Below are positions 38,560 through 46,731 of a stretch of 56,733 bases of DNA, in pieces (position 1 is the first letter of the stretch; every line of letters starts with the position of its first letter). Made by a program: the position numbers and the translations under genes. Source of the stretch: Flavobacteriales bacterium (lineage in GTDB: Bacteria > Bacteroidota > Bacteroidia > UBA10329); contig JAGYJL010000009.1 of the NCBI GenBank assembly GCA_018402015.1, forward strand, positions 1 through 56,733. The letters are read 5' to 3'. The notes under the pieces are model-generated. The model was not told where the DNA came from and searched no databases. It saw nothing but the letters and a program-made list of their open reading frames with translations.

Positions 38560-39269
38560 AGCCGCACCAACTTCCCGTCTTTTAACACGGGAATAACATC
38601 CGTAATGTCTCGTTGAAGGCAGTATTCTACATCTTTCTCTAGCTTGAGGTGCGCCAGTCGTTTGCGATGCGAACAGCTCTTCAGGAAGCTCATCAGGTTT
38701 TTGCGGCCTGTGCGATACACGAGGCTGCTGGCATTGGCGCTATCGCAATCGGAATAGAACTTGCCGCTATTCAGTAATAGATTAGTAAGTGCACCTGCAA
38801 AGAGGCTGTCCTCCATGTTAAAACGGTCTTTCCATCCTGCACAGAAAATAACCACATCCTTTCCTTGCATTTTCAAGTGATCGGCCAAGGACTGCAGGTT
38901 CAAAAACGAACCAATAAGCACGGTATCGGCACCTTTTGCAGCAATGTTAATAGCGCGTGTTCCATTGGTGGTTGTCAGTGCAATTTCGCGCCCACGGATG
39001 TTCTCATTCATATAGGAGAATGGGCTATTCCCGAATTCAAATCCTTCCACCACTTCCCCGTTCCGTTCGCCACCAGCAAGAAAACCTTGCTTTCCCAATT
39101 CTTTGGCCTCCTCTATGGTGGAAACAGGAATAAACGACTTTGCACCATAATGAAAGGCTGTGACCATGGCCGATGTGGCGCGGAAAATATCTACCACAAC
39201 CACGATGCAATTAGGCTTTGCAAACTGCTCAAACAAGGGTGGCGAAAAACAGACTTCTACTTGATTCAT
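38556..39269 (-). CDS. comB: 2-phosphosulfolactate phosphatase (ComB family)
   Basis: 237 residues with 'CIVVVVDIFRATSAMVTAFH' (metal-binding Asp), 'GGERNGEVVEGFEFGNSPF' and 'GREIALTTTNGTRAINIA', the conserved blocks of the ComB family, Mg-dependent phosphatases of 2-phosphosulfolactate in sulfonate/coenzyme M-related metabolism. In bacteria without coenzyme M its role is open. The C-terminus is 'YCLQRDITDVIPVLKDGKLV' then RL; a second copy of this end lies at 37839-37912 and probably preserves the original ending '..LVPLE'. Its start shares one base with the preceding gene's stop. Confidence 0.88.
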   Translation of the reverse strand: MNQVEVCFSPPLFEQFAKPNCIVVVVDIFRATSAMVTAFHYGAKSFIPVSTIEEAKELGKQGFLAGGERNGEVVEGFEFGNSPFSYMNENIRGREIALTTTNGTRAINIAAKGADTVLIGSFLNLQSLADHLKMQGKDVVIFCAGWKDRFNMEDSLFAGALTNLLLNSGKFYSDCDSANASSLVYRTGRKNLMSFLKSCSHRKRLAHLKLEKDVEYCLQRDITDVIPVLKDGKLVRL

Positions 39270-39517
39270 TATTTTGATTCTTGTAGCCAGACTTCCGTAC
39301 CGTTGGGTACTTCCAATTTGTCAATGTCGGAAACGATGAGGTCTCCATTCTGCCAGTTGATGCCAACTACGGAGGTGAAAAGTTCCGTTTTATTGGGAAG
39401 TACCAACTTCAACTCAGATCTAAAATCTACGCCCTTCAAATTCGGTTTGCCGCTGCCCGAAAGCAGGAGGCCTTTGCCCTCAACCCGAAACGTATCTTGA
39501 ACCTTGAAAAGCAGCAA
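39269..39517 (-). CDS. Small beta-barrel-like protein of unknown function
   Basis: 82 residues beginning 'MLLFKVQDTFRVEGKGLLLS', followed by 'GVDFRSELKLVLPNKTE' and a short C-terminal strand. The pattern (F.V.D.F...G.G.LL.G...) resembles domain 2 of EF-Tu-like translation GTPases, a small six-stranded barrel, but there is no GTPase domain. Function unknown. It lies between gcvT and comB, on the same strand, with two and one base spacing/overlap, so it is part of that operon. Confidence 0.65.
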   Translation of the reverse strand: MLLFKVQDTFRVEGKGLLLSGSGKPNLKGVDFRSELKLVLPNKTELFTSVVGINWQNGDLIVSDIDKLEVPNGTEVWLQESK

Positions 39518-39519
39518 GA

Positions 39520-40629
39520 CTAGGATTTGTAGAAAGGCGGACGTACAACCTGCGCCTTGATCTTCTTATCGCGGATGAGGACATAGATCTCTGTTCCCAC
39601 TTTTGAGAATTCCGTATTTACATAACCCAGACCGATAGCCTTTTGCAGACTTGGCGCCTGTGTTCCTGAGGTCACTTTTCCAATCTCGTTCCCTTCTGCA
39701 TCTACAATCGTATAATCGTGCCGTGGAATGCCGCGGTCTATCATTTCAAAACCGACCAATTTCTTGGCAACTCCTTCTTCTTTTTGCTTCAAAAGCGCTG
39801 CCGAATTGGTAAAATCGTTGGTGAATTTGGTTACCCAACCCAACCCAGCTTCGATAGGCGAAGTGGTATCATCAATGTCGTTTCCGTAGAGGCAGAATCC
39901 CATTTCTAACCGGAGTGTATCGCGAGCCGCCAAACCGATTGGCTTGATGCCTTGATCAGCACCAGCAGCAAACACTGCATTCCACATTTTGTCTGCGTAT
40001 TCGTTCTCGAAATAGATCTCGAAACCACCTGCACCCGTGTATCCTGTAGCGCTTATCAGCACATTTTCCACTCCTGCAAACATCCCTTTCTTAAATGTGT
40101 AATAGGTCATTTCTGAAAGGTTGATATCGGTCAACGATTGCAGTGCCTCCGCAGCTTTCGGTCCTTGTACGGCCAAAAGTGTGGTCTTTTCAGAGATATT
40201 GATCATCTCCACACCTTCTGTGTTGTACTTAGAAATGTGCGCCCAATCCTTATCGATATTGGAAGCATTTACCACCAACATGTAGGTTTTCTCATCAATA
40301 CGATAAACCAAAAGGTCATCCACAATTCCGCCTGTTTCATTCGGTAGACATGAATATTGGATCTTTCCATCCACTAAAACCGAAACATCATTCGATGTCA
40401 CTTTCTGCACCAATTCAAAAGCACCTTCACCACGAACGATGAACTCGCCCATGTGCGAAACATCAAATACACCTACTCCGCTTCTAACAGTCAAATGCTC
40501 TACCGTCAGGCCTTCGTATTGCAGCGGCATATTGTAGCCCGCAAACGGAACCATCTTGGCTCCCAATTCAATGTGTTTCTGAGAGAGCGCGGTGCTTTTC
40601 AATTCGGTCAATGCGGAAGTATCAGACAT
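39520..40629 (-). CDS. gcvT: Glycine cleavage system T protein (aminomethyltransferase)
   Basis: 369 residues. Clear GcvT motifs: '[20 protein letters not shown]', '[15 protein letters not shown]', '[13 protein letters not shown]', '[17 protein letters not shown]' and '[20 protein letters not shown]', ending '[20 protein letters not shown]'. The protein transfers the aminomethyl carbon of glycine from the lipoyl H protein to tetrahydrofolate. The other gcv genes are not in the window. Full length. Confidence 0.96.
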   Translation of the reverse strand: MSDTSALTELKSTALSQKHIELGAKMVPFAGYNMPLQYEGLTVEHLTVRSGVGVFDVSHMGEFIVRGEGAFELVQKVTSNDVSVLVDGKIQYSCLPNETGGIVDDLLVYRIDEKTYMLVVNASNIDKDWAHISKYNTEGVEMINISEKTTLLAVQGPKAAEALQSLTDINLSEMTYYTFKKGMFAGVENVLISATGYTGAGGFEIYFENEYADKMWNAVFAAGADQGIKPIGLAARDTLRLEMGFCLYGNDIDDTTSPIEAGLGWVTKFTNDFTNSAALLKQKEEGVAKKLVGFEMIDRGIPRHDYTIVDAEGNEIGKVTSGTQAPSLQKAIGLGYVNTEFSKVGTEIYVLIRDKKIKAQVVRPPFYKS

Positions 40630-40669
40630 GAGCTATTTACGTTTTATCCTTTTTCGTTTTGTCTTTTCC

Positions 40670-41785
40670 CTATTCAGGATTGGCGAACAAATGTAGAAAA
40701 TTGAGTGTGTTGGACTTGACTGAATAATGCGCCTCAATTTTGGTTCTGGCAGCAACAGAAAAATCCTTCAATTCAAGTTGTTTTTCAAGGATCTGACGGA
40801 GAACCCGCTCCCATTCTTCTGGCGATTGGCAGAGCCAACCATTTGTTCCATGGTCCACAATCTTGGTATTAACGCCCACAGGCGAAACAATGGCAGGAAT
40901 ACCCAGAGCCATGTATTGCAAGGCTTTGAATCCGCATTTACCATTGGCCCATTTATCATTTTCAAGCGGCATCACACCAACATCCATTTTCAGGAGGTCG
41001 TCAATTTCCGATTGCTTGTTCCATGCAACGAATTGCAGGCTTTTTAGGTCGAAATCAGGTTTGCGATCAGCTATCACCAAAACATTGAAATCAAACTCCT
41101 TTTCCAATTTCTTCAATATCGGAACAATCGCATCCAAGTATTTGATGGTAGAATGAGTTCCTGTCCAGCCAATGGTTACCTTCTCTCCAGAAAATTCTTT
41201 CACCCGGTTGTGATGATTCTCTGTGTCAATTGTGGTAGGATTAACCACCACATTCTTATTGAACTTCCTAGCATGATCAGCAAGGTAATCGTTTCCGCAA
41301 CTCACTTTCCATGCCCATGAACAAACGTTCTCTGCGTTGCGATAGCGTTTAAAAAAACTGATTACGGAATTGGTGCTTGATGTGTTTTTGAGCCAAATGG
41401 CATCATCAAAATCGAAAATCACCTTTTTACGGAAGATTTTCGTGATCAACCACTCCAACACAGGCGGTCCAATTGGTGCAGCTTCGCGATGCACAAAAAC
41501 GTACTGGTATTCTCCTAAACGGAACAACTGAAGCAGTCGTTTCCACAGTCCTAGTTTCACTTTCCAGACTTTTCGAAAGAAATTGCCTGGTTCGTAGAGA
41601 TAGTGCATGGCGCGTTCATCCAAAAATGGCTTTACATCGAACTCGTAACCTGCTTCCTTCAGCCTATCAAAATATTGTTCGAAACGAAACCGTTGGCTGG
41701 GCGCAATTCCCAACGGATAAGGCACGAGGAAGAGAATTTTTGGATGACCGGATTTCATACAATCTGTGCAAAAATAGGATACCAA
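40670..41785 (-). CDS. Glycosyltransferase (GT4-like)
   Basis: 371 residues with a two-Rossmann GT-B layout. The start 'FLVPYPLGIAPSQRFRFEQY' is common in this family. 'VIFDFDDAIWL' and 'EKVTIGWTGTHSTIKYLDAI' precede a C-terminal half with 'MDVGVMPLENDKWANGKCGF' and 'KALQYMALGIPAIVSPVGVN', the E/K-x7-type donor site. The sugar and acceptor are unknown. The ATG at 41785 leaves 16 uncommon residues before the first beta strand, so a later start is possible. Confidence 0.88.
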   Translation of the reverse strand: MVSYFCTDCMKSGHPKILFLVPYPLGIAPSQRFRFEQYFDRLKEAGYEFDVKPFLDERAMHYLYEPGNFFRKVWKVKLGLWKRLLQLFRLGEYQYVFVHREAAPIGPPVLEWLITKIFRKKVIFDFDDAIWLKNTSSTNSVISFFKRYRNAENVCSWAWKVSCGNDYLADHARKFNKNVVVNPTTIDTENHHNRVKEFSGEKVTIGWTGTHSTIKYLDAIVPILKKLEKEFDFNVLVIADRKPDFDLKSLQFVAWNKQSEIDDLLKMDVGVMPLENDKWANGKCGFKALQYMALGIPAIVSPVGVNTKIVDHGTNGWLCQSPEEWERVLRQILEKQLELKDFSVAARTKIEAHYSVKSNTLNFLHLFANPE

Positions 41786-41881
41786 GCGTAGCTTCCTGTT
41801 GTCTTGGCAGGCTCAAGGCGAACTAATCTGACACCTTTCGTGTTAAATAAACAAACAGCAGTAAACACATATTTTAAATTA

Positions 41882-41913
41882 ATTGCTGCGGTATGGTTCA
41901 AATACCTATATTT
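41882..41913 (+). promoter_or_regulatory. Possible promoter for the small protein and tag
   Basis: TTG (41882-41884), 21 bases, then TATATTTC (41906-41913), one base away from TAnnTTTG. About 75 bases before the ATG at 41988. Weak support. Confidence 0.3.
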
Positions 41914-41987
41914 CCCCACCAAGTTTAGAACGAAATGCCAAATACGATTAATTCGTTTTCTGGCTTAGATAAAGAGTAAAACAAGAT

Positions 41988-42209
41988 ATGGGAAGACCTC
42001 CTACAAGACCGAAGAAGCTAAAAGACGGCTATTATATTGAAGTGCGCAACACAGGTGCTACTTCTGGAATAAAGATCAGAAGGGACACAGAAGACGAGAT
42101 GATGTTGGCTGTAAAGGATTACGAAAAGTCGAAGGAAGTTGTAATTCTTGGCGAATCGGTGAATGGTAAATTCATCAACGACCCGAAAGTGGTCAAGAAG
42201 AAGTCGTAA
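41988..42209 (+). CDS. Small basic protein of unknown function
   Basis: 73 residues, strongly charged and basic, 'MGRPPTRPKKLKDGYYIEVR' at the start and 'VVKKKS' at the end. It has a small beta-hairpin-like middle and no cysteines or membrane segments. It could bind nucleic acid, but nothing specific shows this. It lies 26 bases upstream of tag on the same strand and may share its transcript. Confidence 0.65.
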   Translation: MGRPPTRPKKLKDGYYIEVRNTGATSGIKIRRDTEDEMMLAVKDYEKSKEVVILGESVNGKFINDPKVVKKKS

Positions 42210-42235
42210 CCAGACTCACTATCAATCTTATTTGA

Positions 42236-42808
42236 ATGATCAAAACTCGCTGCGGCTGGGTTTCTGACGACCCTATTTACATCGCATATCACGATGATGA
42301 GTGGGGCGTTCCTGTTAGAGACGAGCAACGACTTTTCGAGTTTCTGACCTTAGAAACATTCCAAGCCGGTCTGAGTTGGATCACGGTTTTAAGAAAACGA
42401 GAAAACTTTAGAAAGGCTTTCGACAATTTCGACTACAAAAAAGTATCCACTTATGATGAGATTAAGGTTTCATCGCTGATGGAAGATGCTGGCATTATCC
42501 GAAACGGGGCAAAGATTCGTGCTGCCGTATCAAACGCACAGGCTTTCATTCAGGTCCAAAAGGAATTCGGTTCGTTCAGCAAGTACATTTGGGGATTTGT
42601 GGATGGAAAGCCGATTCAGAATTCCTTGGCTTCGCTAAAAGATATTCCTGCCAAAACAGAATTGGCCGAACAGATCAGTAAAGACCTGAAGAAACGAGGA
42701 TTCAAATTTGTTGGGCCAACAGTTGTTTACGCACACATGCAAGCAACCGGAATGGTGAACGACCATACCACGGATTGCTTCCGGCATAAAGAGGTTCAGG
42801 CACTCTGA
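42236..42808 (+). CDS. tag: DNA-3-methyladenine glycosylase I
   Basis: 190 residues, full length for Tag. It opens 'TRCGWVSDDPIYIAYHDDEW' with the zinc-binding Cys and His residues, then 'LFEFLTLETFQAGLSWITVL' (catalytic Glu region) and 'KKRGFKFVGPTVVYAHMQAT', ending 'GMVNDHTTDCFRH', which supplies the other zinc ligands. The enzyme removes 3-methyladenine from alkylated DNA. Its end overlaps the convergent GT2 gene by 13 bases. Confidence 0.96.
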   Translation: MIKTRCGWVSDDPIYIAYHDDEWGVPVRDEQRLFEFLTLETFQAGLSWITVLRKRENFRKAFDNFDYKKVSTYDEIKVSSLMEDAGIIRNGAKIRAAVSNAQAFIQVQKEFGSFSKYIWGFVDGKPIQNSLASLKDIPAKTELAEQISKDLKKRGFKFVGPTVVYAHMQATGMVNDHTTDCFRHKEVQAL

Positions 42809-43995
42809 ACCGACTTTGGGTCTTTTCGGAGGACCGTAAGCGTTATCCAGCTCACAACAAACCCGATCAATCCAGTGATGATTGAAAGCAGAATAGCACC
42901 TATCAGATATTGGATGTAACTATCATGGATATTATCGAGCGATAGCTCAGACAGTTTATCAAATGGAATCGGTTCGCCATCGAAGAACGGCTGACCCATG
43001 AGGTAACTGAAGAAAATGATAAACGGAATGAGTGGCGGCAAACTGATGTTGGCAGCCGCGATGAAAAGCACCTTATTCATCCGCAGGAAAATGGCTGTTG
43101 GAATTCCGATCAACAACTGAAATCCCCAAATAGGTAGAATTCCGAAGAAGAACCCGAAACCGATGCTTGCTGCCTTGCGCAGGTTCGTTTCTTCTGGTTT
43201 GATGGCTTCTTCCTTGATCAGCTTTAGCAGCTTCCCTTTCAAAAGCAGTCTTCGTGGAAGATGATAAAGCGCGGTAAGAATGGTGAACCAAGCATTCAGA
43301 AAACTGATGCGCGTAAAATCTGGTCCGGGACGGAAATGCGACACACGTTCGTTCGGGTCGTACTTCACTTGTATCGGTACGGAAACGAACGGCACATCGC
43401 GCCAAGCAAGTTTCACGATCACTTCAATTTCAAACTCAAACCGATTGGTAAACAACGTCAGATTCCTGATCTTTTCGAGAGGATACAAACGGAAACCTGT
43501 CTGCGTATCAGGCATGTAAATCCCCGTCTGCAATCGGAACCAGAAATTGGAAAAACGGTTGGCAAAGCTGCTCTTGGCCGCCATGCCTTCTGCTTCCAAA
43601 TTCCTTGCGCCCATGATCAACGCATCTGGGTGACTTCGATGCACTTCAATGAACTTTGGAATGTCGTTGGCAAAATGCTGTCCATCGCTATCAATCGTAA
43701 TGGCGTAGTGATAACCTAGTTCGGTTGCCTTAGCAAAGGCCATTCGCAATGCATAGCCTTTGCCTTTATTTGGAGCGTAAGAAATGAGAACGATCCTATC
43801 TCCAAATTCGTCTAGAATAGCTGGTGTTCCATCCGTGGCACCATCGTTCACTACGATCAGATCGTCCGTGTATTCCAGCACACTTTCGATAACACGCTTC
43901 ACTGTTTTGTGATTGTTGTAAGTAGGGACAATCACGCAAATTCCCATTTGCTTGAGTTCAGAACGGTAATTCATGGAATTATCCGAAGATGCCAT
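42796..43995 (-). CDS. GT2 glycosyltransferase fused to a DUF2062 membrane domain
   Basis: 399 residues. Residues about 15-245 are a dolichyl-phosphate-mannose-synthase-like GT2 domain: 'GICVIVPTYNNHKTVKRVIE', 'DDLIVVNDGATDGT', 'ITIDSDGQH' (DxD-type) and 'DTQTGFRLYPLEKI'. Residues about 270-395 are DUF2062, with hydrophobic helices and 'GFFFGILPIWGFQLLIGIPT'. This fusion is frequent at the end of aryl-polyene/flexirubin-type clusters in Bacteroidota. The start could also be residue 8 or 17; the first ATG overlaps the FabZ-like gene by 17 bases. Confidence 0.87.
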   Translation of the reverse strand: MASSDNSMNYRSELKQMGICVIVPTYNNHKTVKRVIESVLEYTDDLIVVNDGATDGTPAILDEFGDRIVLISYAPNKGKGYALRMAFAKATELGYHYAITIDSDGQHFANDIPKFIEVHRSHPDALIMGARNLEAEGMAAKSSFANRFSNFWFRLQTGIYMPDTQTGFRLYPLEKIRNLTLFTNRFEFEIEVIVKLAWRDVPFVSVPIQVKYDPNERVSHFRPGPDFTRISFLNAWFTILTALYHLPRRLLLKGKLLKLIKEEAIKPEETNLRKAASIGFGFFFGILPIWGFQLLIGIPTAIFLRMNKVLFIAAANISLPPLIPFIIFFSYLMGQPFFDGEPIPFDKLSELSLDNIHDSYIQYLIGAILLSIITGLIGFVVSWITLTVLRKDPKSVQSA

Positions 43996-44341
43996 TCAGC
44001 TTGAAGTAATTCGTTTCGCCAGAGCGGCCAACGCACGTGAACATATCAACACCATTCCGTTCCTTGAATTCGAATTCCAACGCCAGCTCCTGAACTTGTT
44101 TTGGGTCAATAACGGAAAGGAATTTGATCTGGCGGAATTCAGTCACTTTCTTTTCACCATGGGTCAATCTGATTGCTTCATCCAGCACCATCTGGGTCAA
44201 AGCTGCTCCTGGCGCCACTGGCTTTCCCGGAAAATGCCCTTCATACACTTCGTGCTCGGGATTGAGTTTAGCGCTAACCACTGAGCCAGTATCCGTTTTC
44301 GTTTCGGAGATGTATTCGTAAAACCCTTCAAGCGTTGCCAT
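43979..44341 (-). CDS. FabZ-like 3-hydroxyacyl-ACP dehydratase
   Basis: 120 residues in the hot-dog fold. 'HEVYEGHFPGKPVAPGAALT' carries the catalytic His of the GHFP-x-x-P-x-x-P-G motif, and 'TQMVLDEAIRLTH' the acidic active-site region. This is the form found in aryl-polyene clusters (ApeI/ApeP-like), shorter than housekeeping FabZ. It would dehydrate 3-hydroxyacyl-ACP to build the polyene. It sits between the DUF3261-like and GT2 genes. Confidence 0.87.
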   Translation of the reverse strand: MATLEGFYEYISETKTDTGSVVSAKLNPEHEVYEGHFPGKPVAPGAALTQMVLDEAIRLTHGEKKVTEFRQIKFLSVIDPKQVQELALEFEFKERNGVDMFTCVGRSGETNYFKLNGIFG

Positions 44342-44351
44342 GTCGTCTATT

Positions 44352-44412
44352 TCGTCACCCTGAACTTGTTTCAGGGTCTATAATTCGGATGCTGAAACAA
44401 GTTCAGCATGAC
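44352..44412. repeat. Paired palindromic intergenic repeat
   Basis: 'CACCCTGAACTTGTTTCAGG' followed by 'GCTGAAACAAGTTCAGCATG'. Each is an inverted repeat (CCTGAA/TTCAGG and GCTGAA/TTCAGC), and the two are partly complementary to each other. It is of the dispersed 'CTGAACTTG-TTTCAG' type, placed between two operon genes. Confidence 0.8.
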
Positions 44413-44433
44413 CGCAAATATGGTTATTGTCAG

Positions 44434-44997
44434 CTATTTCTTCTTCAATGGTTCCAACGTAATAGAGAAAGGAAAACCTTGATGGTCGATGCTTAATTCA
44501 TCAATATGATCTTCACCACGTTTGTACTTCACCGTTTTGGATGGATGATGTCGTCTTCCAATTATTTTCACAGAAGTCAATTTTCCATCCACAAAAACAG
44601 GCAGCAGCGTCTTTTTGTTCCACTTCCATTCGTTGCCAAAATCCTCAAAACTTTGGTCATACTGATAATGCGCAAAGAGCAGTAGAATGTCTTCAGCCAT
44701 CATGTTGAAAATCAACTTTCCGCTGAGTTTTTTAGTCGCGTAGATCTTTTTCCATCGACCTTTCTTCCACTCCATCTCTAACAGATTATTGCCCATTGGT
44801 GAAGTGAATGAAACGTGTAGTACATCGTTTCGCCTATGCTTCACTGCAAGAAATCCATTGATTGCAGTGCCTGTTACATTGAATTCAGCCTTATAAATAG
44901 CTTCCTTTCCGCGAGCCAGAATTTCCACTTCCTGTCCTGGCGCTTGCGCCTGAACCGAAGTGGCAAGAAGACTAAAAATCAGCAAAAAGAGCCGCAT
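44434..44997 (-). CDS. DUF3261-like secreted protein of the pigment cluster
   Basis: 187 residues with a signal peptide ('MRLFLLIFSLLATSVQAQA'). The mature part reads 'FNVTGTAINGFLAVKHRRND' and 'HVSFTSPMGNNLLEMEWKKG', and ends 'FPFSITLEPLKKK'. The beta-rich layout and the position between LolA-like and dehydratase genes fit the DUF3261 lipoprotein (ApeN-like) of aryl-polyene clusters, though no lipobox Cys is seen. It may receive the pigment from LolA at the outer membrane. Overlaps the LolA gene by 26 bases. Confidence 0.6.
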   Translation of the reverse strand: MRLFLLIFSLLATSVQAQAPGQEVEILARGKEAIYKAEFNVTGTAINGFLAVKHRRNDVLHVSFTSPMGNNLLEMEWKKGRWKKIYATKKLSGKLIFNMMAEDILLLFAHYQYDQSFEDFGNEWKWNKKTLLPVFVDGKLTSVKIIGRRHHPSKTVKYKRGEDHIDELSIDHQGFPFSITLEPLKKK

Positions 44998-45613
44998 CTA
45001 TCTTTTGGTTGGACTGAACGTTGGAGAAATGAATGTCCGTCATGTCGCCAGACGGATCGGTCAAAGTTACTTTCTTTAGAATGGAACCCGATTTGGCAAA
45101 CTCCACATCAATCTGCTTGATGAATTCCTTCAGGTTCTTCTCCTTCGGTTGAAGCTGAATTCTAATGTTGGTTCCATCGGTTGAGAACACCGTTTTATAG
45201 TTCGAATTACTCATGATTGAACCATCGATACAACCAAGAATGATTTCTTTCACTTGTCGCAAGATCTGGTTCATTCCCTTGTATTTCTTCTCAACGCCCT
45301 CTTCGCGCAACCGCATGGTATTCTCGTTGATCAGAATTACATAATCGATCGGATCTTTGAACTCCCAACGCAATTTGCTTTCCTTCTGGTAGAGAAATAC
45401 GCCTGTGGAGACGAGTTTATCGGTCAGAAATTCGAACGATTTCTCCTGCTTAATATCACCTTTGATGCTATTCATTCCTGCCAAGGTCGACTTCAACCCA
45501 GTTAGCATCGGGTCGCTAGCTTCAATCGTTTTCCAATCCTGAGCGGAAAGGAAAAACGGGAAAATGAGAATCCCGATTGCTATCGGGAGGAAAAATGTTC
45601 TAGCTCTGCGCAT
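44972..45613 (-). CDS. LolA-like outer-membrane lipoprotein carrier
   Basis: 213 residues. Signal peptide 'RARTFFLPIAIGILIFPFFL', then the LolA-type mature domain: 'SIKGDIKQEKSFEFLTDKLV', 'STGVFLYQKESKLRWEFKDP', 'YVILINENTMRLREEG' and 'ILKKVTLTDPSGDMTDIHFS'. In aryl-polyene and flexirubin clusters a LolA-like protein (ApeL-like) is thought to move the product across the periplasm. The DNA palindrome TCCCGATTGCTATCGGGA falls within the signal-peptide codons (see repeat). Confidence 0.88.
   Translation of the reverse strand: MRRARTFFLPIAIGILIFPFFLSAQDWKTIEASDPMLTGLKSTLAGMNSIKGDIKQEKSFEFLTDKLVSTGVFLYQKESKLRWEFKDPIDYVILINENTMRLREEGVEKKYKGMNQILRQVKEIILGCIDGSIMSNSNYKTVFSTDGTNIRIQLQPKEKNLKEFIKQIDVEFAKSGSILKKVTLTDPSGDMTDIHFSNVQSNQKIDAALFADF
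45571..45588. repeat. Palindrome inside the LolA signal-peptide codons
   Basis: TCCCGAT-TGCT-ATCGGGA, a perfect 7-bp stem. The same hairpin with loop TGTT is found at 19164-19181 in an intergenic element. Here it is translated as part of 'PIAIGI'. Confidence 0.85.
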
Positions 45614-45626
45614 GTATCAGGAAGCC

Positions 45627-45971
45627 TTAATCTTTTTTACAACAGCCATCCAACTTGGCATAAGCTTCTGGATCTGCTTTCACATCATCTGCATCAAAAC
45701 CAGATTTTGAAAGCGCAATTCTAATTTCCTCAGGAGTTGTCTTATCTGTTCGATATGTCACTTCTACCGTGTTCTTCTCAGGATCGATCTCTACCTTCTT
45801 GATGCCCTTGGCTTTGCGTACGCTCGTATCGATGTTGTAGCCACAATCATCACATTTCATGCAATGGTCGCACGCAATACTGGTCTTAATTGTAATGGTT
45901 TCGACTTGGTCCTGAGCTTGGCTTCCGAGAGCCAATGCAACGAAAGAAAGTATTCCAATAATCTGTTTCAT
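45627..45971 (-). CDS. Secreted heavy-metal-associated (HMA) domain protein
   Basis: About 114 residues from the Met at 45971 ('MKQIIGILSFVALALGSQAQ', a signal peptide; the ATG at 45992 adds residues without signal character). The mature domain has 'TSIACDHCMKCDDCGYNID', a run of four CxxC-spaced cysteines, then 'GIKKVEIDPEKNTVEVTYR' and a Cys-Cys near the end. The HMA fold with extra cysteines suggests Cu or Zn binding. It is located inside the pigment cluster; whether it serves that pathway is open. Confidence 0.75.
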   Translation of the reverse strand: MKQIIGILSFVALALGSQAQDQVETITIKTSIACDHCMKCDDCGYNIDTSVRKAKGIKKVEIDPEKNTVEVTYRTDKTTPEEIRIALSKSGFDADDVKADPEAYAKLDGCCKKD

Positions 45972-45972
45972 G

Positions 45973-46731
45973 CTATTGATGATAAGGTTCAATTCCGGAT
46001 TGTTCAGGCAACGAAACGATCTTCATGCCATTCTGCTTGCAAAGATGAATAATCTCACGCAGCGCATCGGGTGTGGTCGGATTGGTATCGTGAAATAACA
46101 GCACGGTCGATTTCCTCAAATGCGCCTTCACCCGATTTATCGTTGCTTCCTTGGTACGAATGCGTCCATCCTGCGAACGCAGGTCCCAACCGATCACAGT
46201 ACATTTTTCCTTTCGGATGGCCGAAGTGATCTCTGGTGTCATTACGCCAAACGGTGGTCGGAAATAACGCGTGCGCTTGCCTATAACTTTCTCAATCGCA
46301 TCCTGACCCTCCGTTACCTGCTTCTCAGCGGCAGCTTTTGAGAACACATACGCATGATTGTAAGTATGATTACCCACAACATGGCCTTCATCCATGATTT
46401 GTTTCAGAAGTTTCGGATGCTTCTCCGCGTTTCTTCCAATAACAAAAAAGGCTGCTTTTACATTTGCTTCGCGAAGCACATCCAACACCTTGGGCGTCAC
46501 TTCCGGGTCTGGACCATCATCAAAGGTGAAACTGACCTCACCTTTTTTTCCTCGCCAAAAAGTTGGCATGAAAAACTGGGAACCTATGTCGAAAACGCCC
46601 CAACCGAGCGTGACAGAGTAAGCTAGAAAGAGAATAATCAGAACCTTCCAAGTAACAAATCCAAGCGCGATGGCTGGAACCAAGATCAGCACGAAACCAA
46701 TAGCAAGAATGTTCAGTCGTTGGTAGTTCAA
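45973..46731 (-). CDS. Polysaccharide deacetylase-like protein
   Basis: 252 residues. Two N-terminal transmembrane segments (about 8-55) are followed by a NodB-type domain: 'GEVSFTFDDGPDPEVTPKVL' (the metal-binding Asp pair), 'GHVVGNHTYNHAYVF' (His ligands) and 'RYFRPPFGVMTPEI', ending 'STVLLFHDTNPTTPDALREI'. Catalytic residues are intact. It is membrane-anchored with the domain probably outside. This family member is often part of flexirubin-type clusters, with an unknown substrate. Four-base overlap with the ketosynthase upstream. Confidence 0.9.
   Translation of the reverse strand: MNYQRLNILAIGFVLILVPAIALGFVTWKVLIILFLAYSVTLGWGVFDIGSQFFMPTFWRGKKGEVSFTFDDGPDPEVTPKVLDVLREANVKAAFFVIGRNAEKHPKLLKQIMDEGHVVGNHTYNHAYVFSKAAAEKQVTEGQDAIEKVIGKRTRYFRPPFGVMTPEITSAIRKEKCTVIGWDLRSQDGRIRTKEATINRVKAHLRKSTVLLFHDTNPTTPDALREIIHLCKQNGMKIVSLPEQSGIEPYHQ

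Noticed and set aside
38865-39500. 211-codon plus-strand open frame
   Set aside because: Antisense to comB and the small gene beside it; no recognisable domain.
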